From: Desulfobulbaceae bacterium | Lineage (GTDB): Bacteria > Desulfobacterota > Desulfobulbia > Desulfobulbales > Desulfocapsaceae | Assembly: GCA_030599175.1 (NCBI GenBank) | Contig: JAUVON010000208.1 | Coordinates: 1-5,468, forward strand | Length of the DNA: 5,468 bases | Direction of reading: 5' to 3' | Part shown: positions 1 through 5,468 of the stretch, piece by piece | How the letters are laid out: each line of letters begins with the position of its first letter | Position numbering within the stretch: position 1 is the stretch's first letter | Notes under the pieces: generated by a model | The model's database searches: none | Seen by the model: the letters and a program-made list of their open reading frames with translations, nothing else | What the model was told of the DNA's origin: nothing | Position numbers and translations under genes: made by a program

Positions 1-875
1 ATATTGCCCTCTCCTCGCTCAACTTCCGTATCGAGCAGGGAAATCAGACTTTTCACCCGGGCAATCTCACCTGAACCGGCCAGCACGACCAGGGCATTAA
101 CTCTCTCATACGGAACAACTTTTACACGACTTTTCGCTCCAGCCTTTACACCTTTCTGCGGTATAAAACTTTTTTGGAAAATTGTGCTTAGAATTTTTGC
201 CAGGGAGGAAGCCGAGGCATTTTTCAACGGCACAACAGCAACCTCATCCACTCTTGACTCAACATCAAGAACCTCAATTATTCCCAGCAGTTTCTGGATG
301 TTGGAAAGTGTCTCAGTTATAATCAGCATCCCCGAAGGTGTATGCGCGATAACCACAGAACTTTTCGAGACAAGAGGTGTAAGAACCTTTTTCAGATCAT
401 CAGGTGAGCTGTATTGAAGAGGTACCAGCTGAGTGACAACCCGATCTTCCGGACTATCCGAGTCCCCAATATGCAGCATCTCAACATTTTGAGACCGTGC
501 CCGGGCAGCGGGAAGAATTTTTATTACCGACCCCGATCTTACAGTTGTAAAGCCATGGACCTCAAGGACTGATTCAAAAACTTTATAGGCTTCCTCTTCA
601 GATATTTTTGTCGGTGAAACAATGGTTACATTGCCCTGCACAGTCTTATCTACAACAAAATTTTTCCCTGTAAGCTCACTGATATATTTTATAAACAGAC
701 GGATATCTACATTATCAAAATCTATTGTAATAAACCGTTTCCCACTCCCCTTCGCTTCCGTCATTGTTCCAGGAAGAGGCCGAGGCAGTTTCTTCTCCGC
801 CGCCAGGGCACCAGTAGCAAGGATAAAGGCACATAGCGTTGCCACAATACTTATATATAGACGTAACCTGCTCAT
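1..875 (-). CDS. gspD: GspD, type II secretion secretin (3' part cut off by window edge)
   Basis: GspD forms the outer-membrane secretin channel. I translated 291 residues from ATG at 873-875 to the window edge with no stop. A Sec signal peptide (MSRLRLYISIVATLCAFILATGALA) probably ends at ALA|AEKK near residue 25, with no lipobox. The N0 domain (about 46-123) begins KRFITIDFDNVDIRLFIKYI and includes GKNFVVDKTVQGNVTIVSP, the classic secretin N0 pattern. N1 (about 147-207) reads VTQLVPLQYSSPDDLKKVL then SGMLIITETLSNIQKLLGII. N2 (about 211-283) has VAVVPLKNASASSLAKIL and VPYERVNALVVLAGSGEI. N3 and the membrane-spanning secretin domain lie outside the window. The start is certain, because in-frame TAA codons at 876-878 and 882-884 sit directly upstream; the best ribosome binding site is a weak AGGTAA (882-887), 9 nt from AGG to the ATG. 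N0 is the known docking site for the GspC HR domain encoded just upstream. Confidence 0.95.
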   Translation of the reverse strand, partial: MSRLRLYISIVATLCAFILATGALAAEKKLPRPLPGTMTEAKGSGKRFITIDFDNVDIRLFIKYISELTGKNFVVDKTVQGNVTIVSPTKISEEEAYKVFESVLEVHGFTTVRSGSVIKILPAARARSQNVEMLHIGDSDSPEDRVVTQLVPLQYSSPDDLKKVLTPLVSKSSVVIAHTPSGMLIITETLSNIQKLLGIIEVLDVESRVDEVAVVPLKNASASSLAKILSTIFQKSFIPQKGVKAGAKSRVKVVPYERVNALVVLAGSGEIARVKSLISLLDTEVERGEGN

Positions 876-911
876 TTACCGTTACCTGTACTCAATCGAT
901 TATTTATCATT

Positions 912-1559
912 TCAAGTTTCTTCTGCCTGTTTTGGAGGTCTTATTACCCGTGGTTTCACAACTCTTCTAGCCGGCCTTTTCTGTACTGCCGGCCGGGCCC
1001 CGGGGATTACATTTTTCCGCACTTTTCCGGGAGCCACAGCAACAGGCCCGGGAGGCTCGGCCGTACCTGCCGTCTCACTCATTTCAACGACCTCATCCTG
1101 GCCATTATACGTGAGGATAACCTTACCACGCAGTATTTCTTTAACAAAAGCACCCTGGATACTATCGCCTTTCTGGTACAAATCCTGTGTTTTTTTCTTT
1201 TTGTCCAATATAATCGCTCTTTTTTTCCCTTTTGCACCATCGATAGTCCCTTTAAGAACTATCTCCAGGCTGGTGATTTGCAAATCCGCTGGTATTTCAT
1301 TCACCACCACCTCAACCTTATCAGTAGTCGGTGCAGAGCCAAAAAGATTTCTTTTAAAAATCACTCTGAAATCATGCTGTTGTTCAATTACCTCCGGTTT
1401 CTTAACTGCTTTGACGGCGGATTGCTGCAAAACACTCTCCCCGCCGGGCGGTTTTTTCGTCAAAAAATACTCTAAAGCCAGATATCCGCCCTCAACGAGA
1501 CCCACACAAAGCAACGTAATAAAGAGCAGTGGCACAATGCCGGAAATACGATGAGCCAT
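912..1559 (-). CDS. gspC: GspC, inner-membrane to secretin connector, short form without PDZ
   Basis: GspC bridges the inner-membrane platform and the N0 domain of the secretin GspD. The 215-residue product has a single N-terminal transmembrane helix (about 8-31) and a Pro/Lys/Gln-rich linker (about 36-62). The homology region (HR) domain follows at about 64-160. It opens with FRVIFKRNLFG (64-74), where NLFG is the hallmark of GspC HR domains, and contains LEIVLKGTIDGAKGKKRAIILD (98-119) and the YQKGDSIQGAFVKEILRGKVIL (128-149) strands. Residues 161-215 are a low-complexity tail rich in Pro, Arg, Lys, Ala and Val; the usual PDZ or coiled-coil end is absent. The start is fixed: an in-frame TAA at 1581-1583 lies upstream with no other start codon between. 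AAGGTG at 1570-1575, with a rather long 10-nt spacing, is the ribosome binding site. gspD follows 36 nt later. Confidence 0.9.
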   Translation of the reverse strand: MAHRISGIVPLLFITLLCVGLVEGGYLALEYFLTKKPPGGESVLQQSAVKAVKKPEVIEQQHDFRVIFKRNLFGSAPTTDKVEVVVNEIPADLQITSLEIVLKGTIDGAKGKKRAIILDKKKKTQDLYQKGDSIQGAFVKEILRGKVILTYNGQDEVVEMSETAGTAEPPGPVAVAPGKVRKNVIPGARPAVQKRPARRVVKPRVIRPPKQAEET

Positions 1560-1579
1560 AATTGCTTTACACCTTAGAA

Positions 1580-1608
1580 ATTATTTTCTGACCTTTTGCA
1601 TCCGTCAA
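1580..1608 (-). promoter_or_regulatory. Candidate sigma70 promoter before gspC
   Basis: In the 128-nt gap between gspN and gspC the minus strand reads TTGACG (1603-1608), a 17-nt spacer (1586-1602), then AATAAT (1580-1585). Each box matches the sigma70 consensus at five of six bases and the spacer is optimal. A transcript would begin near 1573, which falls inside the gspC ribosome binding site (1570-1575). Its leader would therefore be very short and the Shine-Dalgarno partly lost, which weakens the call. If real, it would give gspC and gspD expression independent of gspK-N. Confidence 0.4.
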
Positions 1609-1630
1609 ACGGGTATAGAAGAAACAGCAG

Positions 1631-1653
1631 AAAAGCATTTCGTAAAGGCATTT
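1631..1653. repeat. Short imperfect direct repeat in the gspN-gspC gap
   Basis: Plus-strand AAAAGCATTT (1631-1640) and AAAGGCATTT (1644-1653) agree at nine of ten positions with a 13-nt period. They lie about 23-45 bp upstream of the candidate -35 box of the gspC promoter, a position an activator could use. The repeat is short and the region is AT-rich, so chance is a serious alternative. Confidence 0.25.
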
Positions 1654-1687
1654 ATCCAAGAATTCTAAAAATTCATATCTTTCCGGG

Positions 1688-2572
1688 TTAGGAGCTTAAT
1701 CTGAATGTTGGTTTATTCAGTGTTCCACCCAGTCTGAAAGGTACAGCCGATTTTTTATACTGCTTCATCAAGCGCTGCATAAGCCTCTCAATCTGTGGTT
1801 TATCCTTTAAAAATTGTTTCTTTGCAACAAGAGATCCACTGACATTCAAGCCACCCTCAGGTGGTAAAAAAGGGGCTTGTAATGTGCCAGTGAAATCCGC
1901 ATTTAGCTGCTGCCCGACCATTTTCCCTTCTGTAATAGTGAAAATGGTGTCACCATATTTCCAAACGATATTTAATTTCTCAAAATCCATCGCGTCAAGT
2001 GTCAAAACCTGTCGGGCAAATTCAACATTTCCCCCCTTAATATGCAGATTACCATCACCAGACCCACTCATCGGCTGACCAATTTTTGCTTTATAGTCAC
2101 CTGACACTGTCAATTCACCAACAATTTCCCTTTGAAAAGAAGGCATATGTGCCACTATTGCAGCAATATCAACCTTTTCGATCTTGATAGATTTGAGATG
2201 AAAGGCTTTTTCCTTCATCTTAACCTCAATCAGTGCCCCGAGCGACCCTCCATACAGTTCTCCGGTCACCGCCCAGGAGGTCAGGAAACCCTTTGATCCA
2301 GGGGACAGCCTCAACCAATCAAAAACAATTTTGTTGCCTTTAGAATCTGCCGCCTGACCTAGCTCCACCTTTCTCAGTTCGACTGATGCAGGAAAATGAT
2401 ATCTTATTTTTGCAATAGTGCATTTTCCCTTTCCCAGCACCTGCTCAAGACGTTGCTCACAGTATATTCTAAATTTCTCTGTGGGGAAACGCACGTAGAG
2501 AAGTATAGCTGTTAGAATTACAGCATAGACCAGATACGATAAAAAACGAAATGAAAATATTGAGCCTGCCAT
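1688..2572 (-). CDS. gspN: GspN, AsmA-like type II secretion accessory protein
   Basis: This is a GspN-family protein of 294 residues, a component found in only some T2SSs and whose exact role is unsettled. One N-terminal transmembrane helix at about 10-27 (LSYLVYAVILTAILLYV) is followed by a large periplasmic part with AsmA-like features. There are repeated amphipathic beta-strand segments with LxGxL-type patterns (GELYGGSLGALIEVKM near 104-119, GELTVSGDYKAKIG near 152-165, GSGDGNLHIKGGNVEF near 170-185, NADFTGTLQAP near 224-234). It ends with PFRLGGTLNKPTFRL (278-292), the typical C-terminal signature of AsmA/GspN-like proteins. The start is 2 nt after the gspM stop, with an AAGGGG ribosome binding site at 2578-2583 lying within the end of gspM. 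It is the last gene of the tight K-L-M-N run. A general AsmA-family protein is the alternative name, but its place in the operon favours GspN. Confidence 0.88.
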   Translation of the reverse strand: MAGSIFSFRFLSYLVYAVILTAILLYVRFPTEKFRIYCEQRLEQVLGKGKCTIAKIRYHFPASVELRKVELGQAADSKGNKIVFDWLRLSPGSKGFLTSWAVTGELYGGSLGALIEVKMKEKAFHLKSIKIEKVDIAAIVAHMPSFQREIVGELTVSGDYKAKIGQPMSGSGDGNLHIKGGNVEFARQVLTLDAMDFEKLNIVWKYGDTIFTITEGKMVGQQLNADFTGTLQAPFLPPEGGLNVSGSLVAKKQFLKDKPQIERLMQRLMKQYKKSAVPFRLGGTLNKPTFRLSS

Positions 2573-2574
2573 CC

Positions 2575-3156
2575 TTACCCCTTCAGCTCAAAAGTTATAA
2601 TTTGTAAAATCACATCAAGATAACCCTGTTCGTTTCCGCTCTCCTGTACTGAAATTCTCCTGATCGACACAACATTCTCTTCTGACTCTACAAGCATTAT
2701 AAATGAAACAAGGGCGTTAAGGGTGATACGCTGCAATTTCATTTCTACCATCGATTCATTGAGATTATCGTCGCCTTCCTCGGTGGACGGCTTCATATAT
2801 TTAATCTGTTTCTTCACCTGGGCCTCTGTTACCTGTTTATCAAGAAAGGTGAAGAGAGTAAACCCGGGAGAACGGTCTGCTATCATTGCCTGGATCCCGC
2901 CCTCCTGTACCTTAAGCTGCTGATACTCTCCCTTAAGCTGCTTTATTTTCTCCAGTTCTCTGCTTTTTTTCTCAATGGAAGTCTCAAGATTTGTTCGAAC
3001 ATCCAGGAGAGGTAAAATTACCAGTTGGAGAACAAAAAAACAGAGTACGAAGATAATTCCCCCAAGCAACACCCCCTTCTCACGGCCATCCAAGCTATCA
3101 ATTCCCGATTTCTGTTGGATTTTTTTTATCAAGCCCTGTTTTTCAAACTCACCCAT
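2575..3156 (-). CDS. gspM: GspM, inner-membrane partner of GspL
   Basis: GspM is a small bitopic protein that stabilises GspL and helps position the T2SS assembly platform. The 193-residue product has a short cytoplasmic N-terminus ending in LDGREKGVLLGG (22-33), which resembles the conserved 'RE' segment that precedes the GspM membrane helix. One strong transmembrane helix follows at about 28-50. A charged heptad-like coiled coil (about 53-85, rich in E/K/L) comes next, then a mixed alpha/beta C-terminal domain from about 95, expected to be ferredoxin-like. The sequence is poorly conserved, as usual for GspM, so the call rests on topology, size and position between gspL and gspN. The start has an AGGGG ribosome binding site at 3162-3166, overlapping the gspL stop codon, with 5 nt spacing. 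Only 8 nt separate it from gspL. Confidence 0.92.
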   Translation of the reverse strand: MGEFEKQGLIKKIQQKSGIDSLDGREKGVLLGGIIFVLCFFVLQLVILPLLDVRTNLETSIEKKSRELEKIKQLKGEYQQLKVQEGGIQAMIADRSPGFTLFTFLDKQVTEAQVKKQIKYMKPSTEEGDDNLNESMVEMKLQRITLNALVSFIMLVESEENVVSIRRISVQESGNEQGYLDVILQIITFELKG

Positions 3157-3164
3157 ACTAACCC

Positions 3165-4595
3165 CTATTTCAGCTCCAGCTTCAGTTCAAAACGCACTTC
3201 ATCCCCTTCAGGAGACTGGTTTGCAGAGCTGATTGTCACCGTTTCAAAGTAAGGTGACTTCTCAAGTTCTTTTTGCACATTGTCCACCGTATTAAAATCA
3301 CGGGTAACCGCTTTGATCCGAACAGTATCGGAATCGGCGACCAGCCGTTTGACGACCACAGGATATGACATGGGGATCCGGGCTGATATTTCCGTCAAAA
3401 GAGAAAGAACACTATACCCTGTCCCCCCTTCTCCTCCGCTATACGTTTTTCTAATTTCATTGATCCGCACCTGCAGCTGCTGCACAGGATTGACTATCCG
3501 CTTCACTTCCGGCAAAATTTCACTGAAGCCCTGAACAACCTGCTGTTGCAAAGACTGCTGTTTGTCCCGCAACATTTTGTAATCATAACCAATATACAAC
3601 ATCAAGGCGACTAAAGACAGGGCAGCTGGTACACCGACTTTCAGCAAAATTGCGCGAAGTTCAGGCAATGATTTCTTCTTTTTAAACTCATCCTTACGAA
3701 AATTAAATATACTATTTTTTACTTTGGGTTTTAGCGCCAGTGCAAAAACAGAATCCATTTGCAGAGGCCGGTACACCTGATTTACACCCGAATCAATCTT
3801 TATAAGCGGCTGCTCGTCCAACCGGTAACTTTTGACCTTTACTCCCAACTGGGAAGCCAGTTGAGTGGCAACTTCCTGCTGCCCGGATTCATCCCCAATG
3901 AGACAGATTGTGTACTTCTTCCTGCCCAGGTCGACAATCTGCGAGGCAAACAGTGTCCGCCTGACAAGAACTCCCAGTTCCCCGACCTGCCTTCTGCCAC
4001 CCTCGGCTGTTCGGTCAAACGGAAGTGAACGAACAAGAGCAACCCGCCCCTCCGATACTACAATAAGCCCGGTACGAGCGGCGCAGATATCCAGAAACAC
4101 ACAATCCTCTGCCAGGGCATCTGCAATGCGAAGCGCAATCCTGACACCTCTTATCTCAACAGTATCGGGGTCAATACCCATATTTTCAAGAGTTGAAAGG
4201 AGGGTAGTCAAAGACTCTTTTTCTATCGATGCTGAAACGATCCGGGTTCCTTCCGGGCCTGTTCCGGAGATAAGAAAGTCGACAAGAGATGTGCCAATTT
4301 CTGTAGCTGAGATATTCTCAAGTTCAAAGGGGAGGATCTGAGAGATTTTTTTCTGATCAGAAAATGGCAGAGACATGTTCCTGATGGAAAAAAACTCAAG
4401 ACCTAAAGAGAGTCTACATGTCCCCCCGGTAAATCCCACCTGTTGACAAACCTGAACAACACCATCATTCAGGGGCATCCCCCTCAATTCAGCGTAACCA
4501 CACCCTTTGACAACAGTAGCCTTTGACCTCCTGTCCACCAGGACACCGGTTACAGCATCATCTGCAATATCAAGACAAAAAATGGTATCAGCCAT
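3165..4595 (-). CDS. gspL: GspL, inner-membrane platform protein of type II secretion
   Basis: GspL is a bitopic inner-membrane protein. Its cytoplasmic part recruits the secretion ATPase GspE and its periplasmic part pairs with GspM. The 476 residues show the expected order. An actin-like, PilM-related cytoplasmic domain covers about 1-300, starting MADTIFCLDIADDAVTGVLV and including the typical SIRNMSLPFSDQKKISQILPFELE region near 70-93. The juxtamembrane block FNFRKDEFKKKK lies at 297-308, and one transmembrane helix at about 315-337. A probable coiled coil rich in Gln follows at 340-385, then a ferredoxin-like, PilN-type periplasmic domain at about 392-476. The start is supported by an AAGGTG ribosome binding site at 4605-4610, 9 nt upstream and inside the gspK 3' end, which implies translational coupling. 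Length and domain order are normal for the family. I see no frameshift. Confidence 0.95.
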   Translation of the reverse strand: MADTIFCLDIADDAVTGVLVDRRSKATVVKGCGYAELRGMPLNDGVVQVCQQVGFTGGTCRLSLGLEFFSIRNMSLPFSDQKKISQILPFELENISATEIGTSLVDFLISGTGPEGTRIVSASIEKESLTTLLSTLENMGIDPDTVEIRGVRIALRIADALAEDCVFLDICAARTGLIVVSEGRVALVRSLPFDRTAEGGRRQVGELGVLVRRTLFASQIVDLGRKKYTICLIGDESGQQEVATQLASQLGVKVKSYRLDEQPLIKIDSGVNQVYRPLQMDSVFALALKPKVKNSIFNFRKDEFKKKKSLPELRAILLKVGVPAALSLVALMLYIGYDYKMLRDKQQSLQQQVVQGFSEILPEVKRIVNPVQQLQVRINEIRKTYSGGEGGTGYSVLSLLTEISARIPMSYPVVVKRLVADSDTVRIKAVTRDFNTVDNVQKELEKSPYFETVTISSANQSPEGDEVRFELKLELK

Positions 4596-4598
4596 CCT

Positions 4599-5468
4599 CT
4601 ACTTCACCTTTTTGCTGAGCACCTTTACTGTTTTCTTATCGACACGATTGACAACAGCTGTCACTCGGCGGAAGTGCAAGTCAGATACTGCTGTTGATTG
4701 AATGAGAAAGTATCTACTTTGAGTGGTGAGCAGGTTTTCATTCAAAACAATATCCCCAGGCCAGGAACCGATACTGGAATACCATACAGGGCTTTCCAGC
4801 TGTTCTCTGTTTTCCTCATCTTTTCTGAAAGAGATCAGTCTTTCAACAAGTTCATCACTTATCAACGGATCCAGACTCTTTATCAACAGACTATCCGCCG
4901 TATTGATGTTTATTTTCCCATCATCACCATGAACGGTAATATAATCCACGAGACCTTTTTTTTCTCCTTCTCCAAAAAGCAGCAACGGGGTAATTCCTCT
5001 TACAAGCAATAATTCTTCAATGTACAACACCGGGCCATTCCTGCACCCATAAGGGTTTTCCTGTGCCTGGTAATAACTTGATTCAGCACCATTATCAGAT
5101 TCTCGCTCATCTTCATCTATCCAGTCTATCAAAGCATCTACAATCTGGAAAGCTTCGGATTCTTCTTCGGTGACAAACATGGGGGAGAGCAGCAGTCGAA
5201 CCAGTATGTCCCGGATCTCATTTGCGGTATTGTTATCTCCCTGATTTCCCTCATTTCCCTGTCCTTGAGGTGTTGCCTGCACCAGGCTGTTAATCTGCAA
5301 CCTGCCCGACAGATCAAATATCTCCAACTCCAGATGCCCGGTACTGAAAAAAGCTCCAAGATCATCTTTCGCAAGAGCAGCCCAGTCGTCAAAAAGTGAA
5401 TCATAGTTGTTCTTGTTTAAATCCTGCTGAAGAAAAGCCAGACCAATATTAATTCCTGACTCCCCCAT
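4599..5468 (-). CDS. gspK: GspK, type II secretion minor pseudopilin (5' end cut off by window edge)
   Basis: GspK is the large minor pseudopilin that sits at the tip of the T2SS pseudopilus with GspI and GspJ. The visible 289 residues carry the family's signature blocks: D-SGRLQINSL near 52-62, DALIDWIDED at 111-120 followed by NGAESSYY at 126-133, NGPVLYIEEL at 144-153 and KININTA at 185-191. The ATG exactly at base 5468 is almost certainly not the start. The visible protein begins with MGESGINIGLAFLQQDL, which matches the family's internal 'AESGINLA' segment just after the transmembrane helix, so about 40 residues (prepilin leader, hydrophobic helix) lie outside the window. A Gln/Gly/Asn-rich stretch at about 67-80 looks like a flexible loop. 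The acidic residues around 112-128 are in the region where GspK structures bind calcium (family knowledge). It ends with TAG 3 nt before gspL and is the first gene of the tightly packed K-L-M-N run. Confidence 0.95.
   Translation of the reverse strand: MGESGINIGLAFLQQDLNKNNYDSLFDDWAALAKDDLGAFFSTGHLELEIFDLSGRLQINSLVQATPQGQGNEGNQGDNNTANEIRDILVRLLLSPMFVTEEESEAFQIVDALIDWIDEDERESDNGAESSYYQAQENPYGCRNGPVLYIEELLLVRGITPLLLFGEGEKKGLVDYITVHGDDGKININTADSLLIKSLDPLISDELVERLISFRKDEENREQLESPVWYSSIGSWPGDIVLNENLLTTQSRYFLIQSTAVSDLHFRRVTAVVNRVDKKTVKVLSKKVK
4605..4610 (-). promoter_or_regulatory. gspL ribosome binding site inside gspK
   Basis: AAGGTG lies within the last codons of gspK, 9 nt before the gspL ATG. 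With only 3 nt between the gspK stop and the gspL start, ribosomes ending gspK are placed directly on gspL, so the two are probably translationally coupled, consistent with one transcript for K-L-M-N. Confidence 0.7.

Noticed and set aside
4..417. A 137-codon plus-strand open frame at the window start
   Set aside because: It is antisense to the N1-N2 region of gspD, which translates without interruption on the minus strand.
970..993. GC-rich hairpin GCCGGC (970-975) / GCCGGC (988-993) near the end of gspC as a transcription terminator
   Set aside because: The stem is only 6 bp with a 12-nt loop, lies inside the coding sequence of the Pro/Arg-rich tail, and is not followed by a T run on the minus strand; gspD must be transcribed through it.
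1190..1226. Two A7 tracts on the minus strand in gspC as programmed frameshift or slippage sites
   Set aside because: They encode ordinary Lys-rich loops (GKKRA, DKKKKTQD), the codon phase does not match a standard slippery heptamer, and the reading frame continues normally through the HR domain.
622..1554. A 310-codon plus-strand open frame running across gspD and gspC
   Set aside because: It is antisense to two confidently identified secretion genes, spans their intergenic gap, and its translation has no recognisable domain and a composition (Ser/Thr/Phe-rich) typical of the reverse of real coding sequence.
3865..4341. A 158-codon plus-strand open frame opposite gspL
   Set aside because: It lies wholly antisense to the conserved actin-like domain of GspL, with a Ser/Arg-rich translation and no motif; it is a shadow frame.
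5466..5468. ATG at the window edge as the true start of gspK
   Set aside because: The encoded N-terminus aligns with the segment after the transmembrane helix in the GspK family; the prepilin leader and membrane helix would be missing, so this Met is internal.
1..5468. A previously undescribed system hidden in the window
   Set aside because: The whole window is explained by consecutive T2SS genes, with only the short gaps between them left over; I saw no extra gene, RNA, repeat array or mobile element.

Overview
The window is one co-directional block of type II secretion system (T2SS, general secretory pathway) genes, all on the minus strand. Reading 5'->3' along that strand, the order is gspK (3' part only), gspL, gspM, gspN, gspC, gspD (5' part only). 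Nothing on the plus strand looks like a real gene: the long plus-strand frames there are antisense shadows of the gsp genes.

Organism: a diderm (Gram-negative) bacterium, since a secretin and inner-membrane platform genes are present. Moderate G+C, an AsmA-like GspN, a short GspC without a PDZ domain, and the order K-L-M-N-C-D all suggest the deltaproteobacterial / Desulfobacterota group rather than the gammaproteobacterial T2SS type. That placement is inference from gene style, not from a marker gene.

Layout: 5468-4599 is gspK, missing about its first 40 codons (prepilin leader and transmembrane helix). 4595-3165 is gspL, 3156-2575 gspM and 2572-1688 gspN. These four genes are separated by only 3, 8 and 2 nt, and the ribosome binding sites of gspL, gspM and gspN lie in or against the end of the preceding gene, so they must be one transcript. 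A 128-nt gap (1560-1687) follows, the only sizeable non-coding stretch; it holds a candidate sigma70 promoter and a short direct repeat. gspC (1559-912) and gspD (875 to beyond base 1) follow, 36 nt apart.

How they work together: GspK caps the tip of the pseudopilus. GspL and GspM form the inner-membrane platform that couples the GspE ATPase to the pseudopilus. GspC links that platform to the outer-membrane secretin GspD, whose periplasmic N0-N1-N2 domains are encoded here. GspN is an accessory inner-membrane-anchored protein. GspE, F, G, H, I and J are not in the window; I would expect the pseudopilin genes before gspK (beyond 5468) and possibly gspE/gspF after gspD.

I found no RNA gene, mobile element, CRISPR array or unknown system. 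The most notable points are the permuted gene order with a possible internal promoter exactly at the N/C junction, and a GspC in which the usual PDZ or coiled-coil end is replaced by a basic, proline-rich tail.
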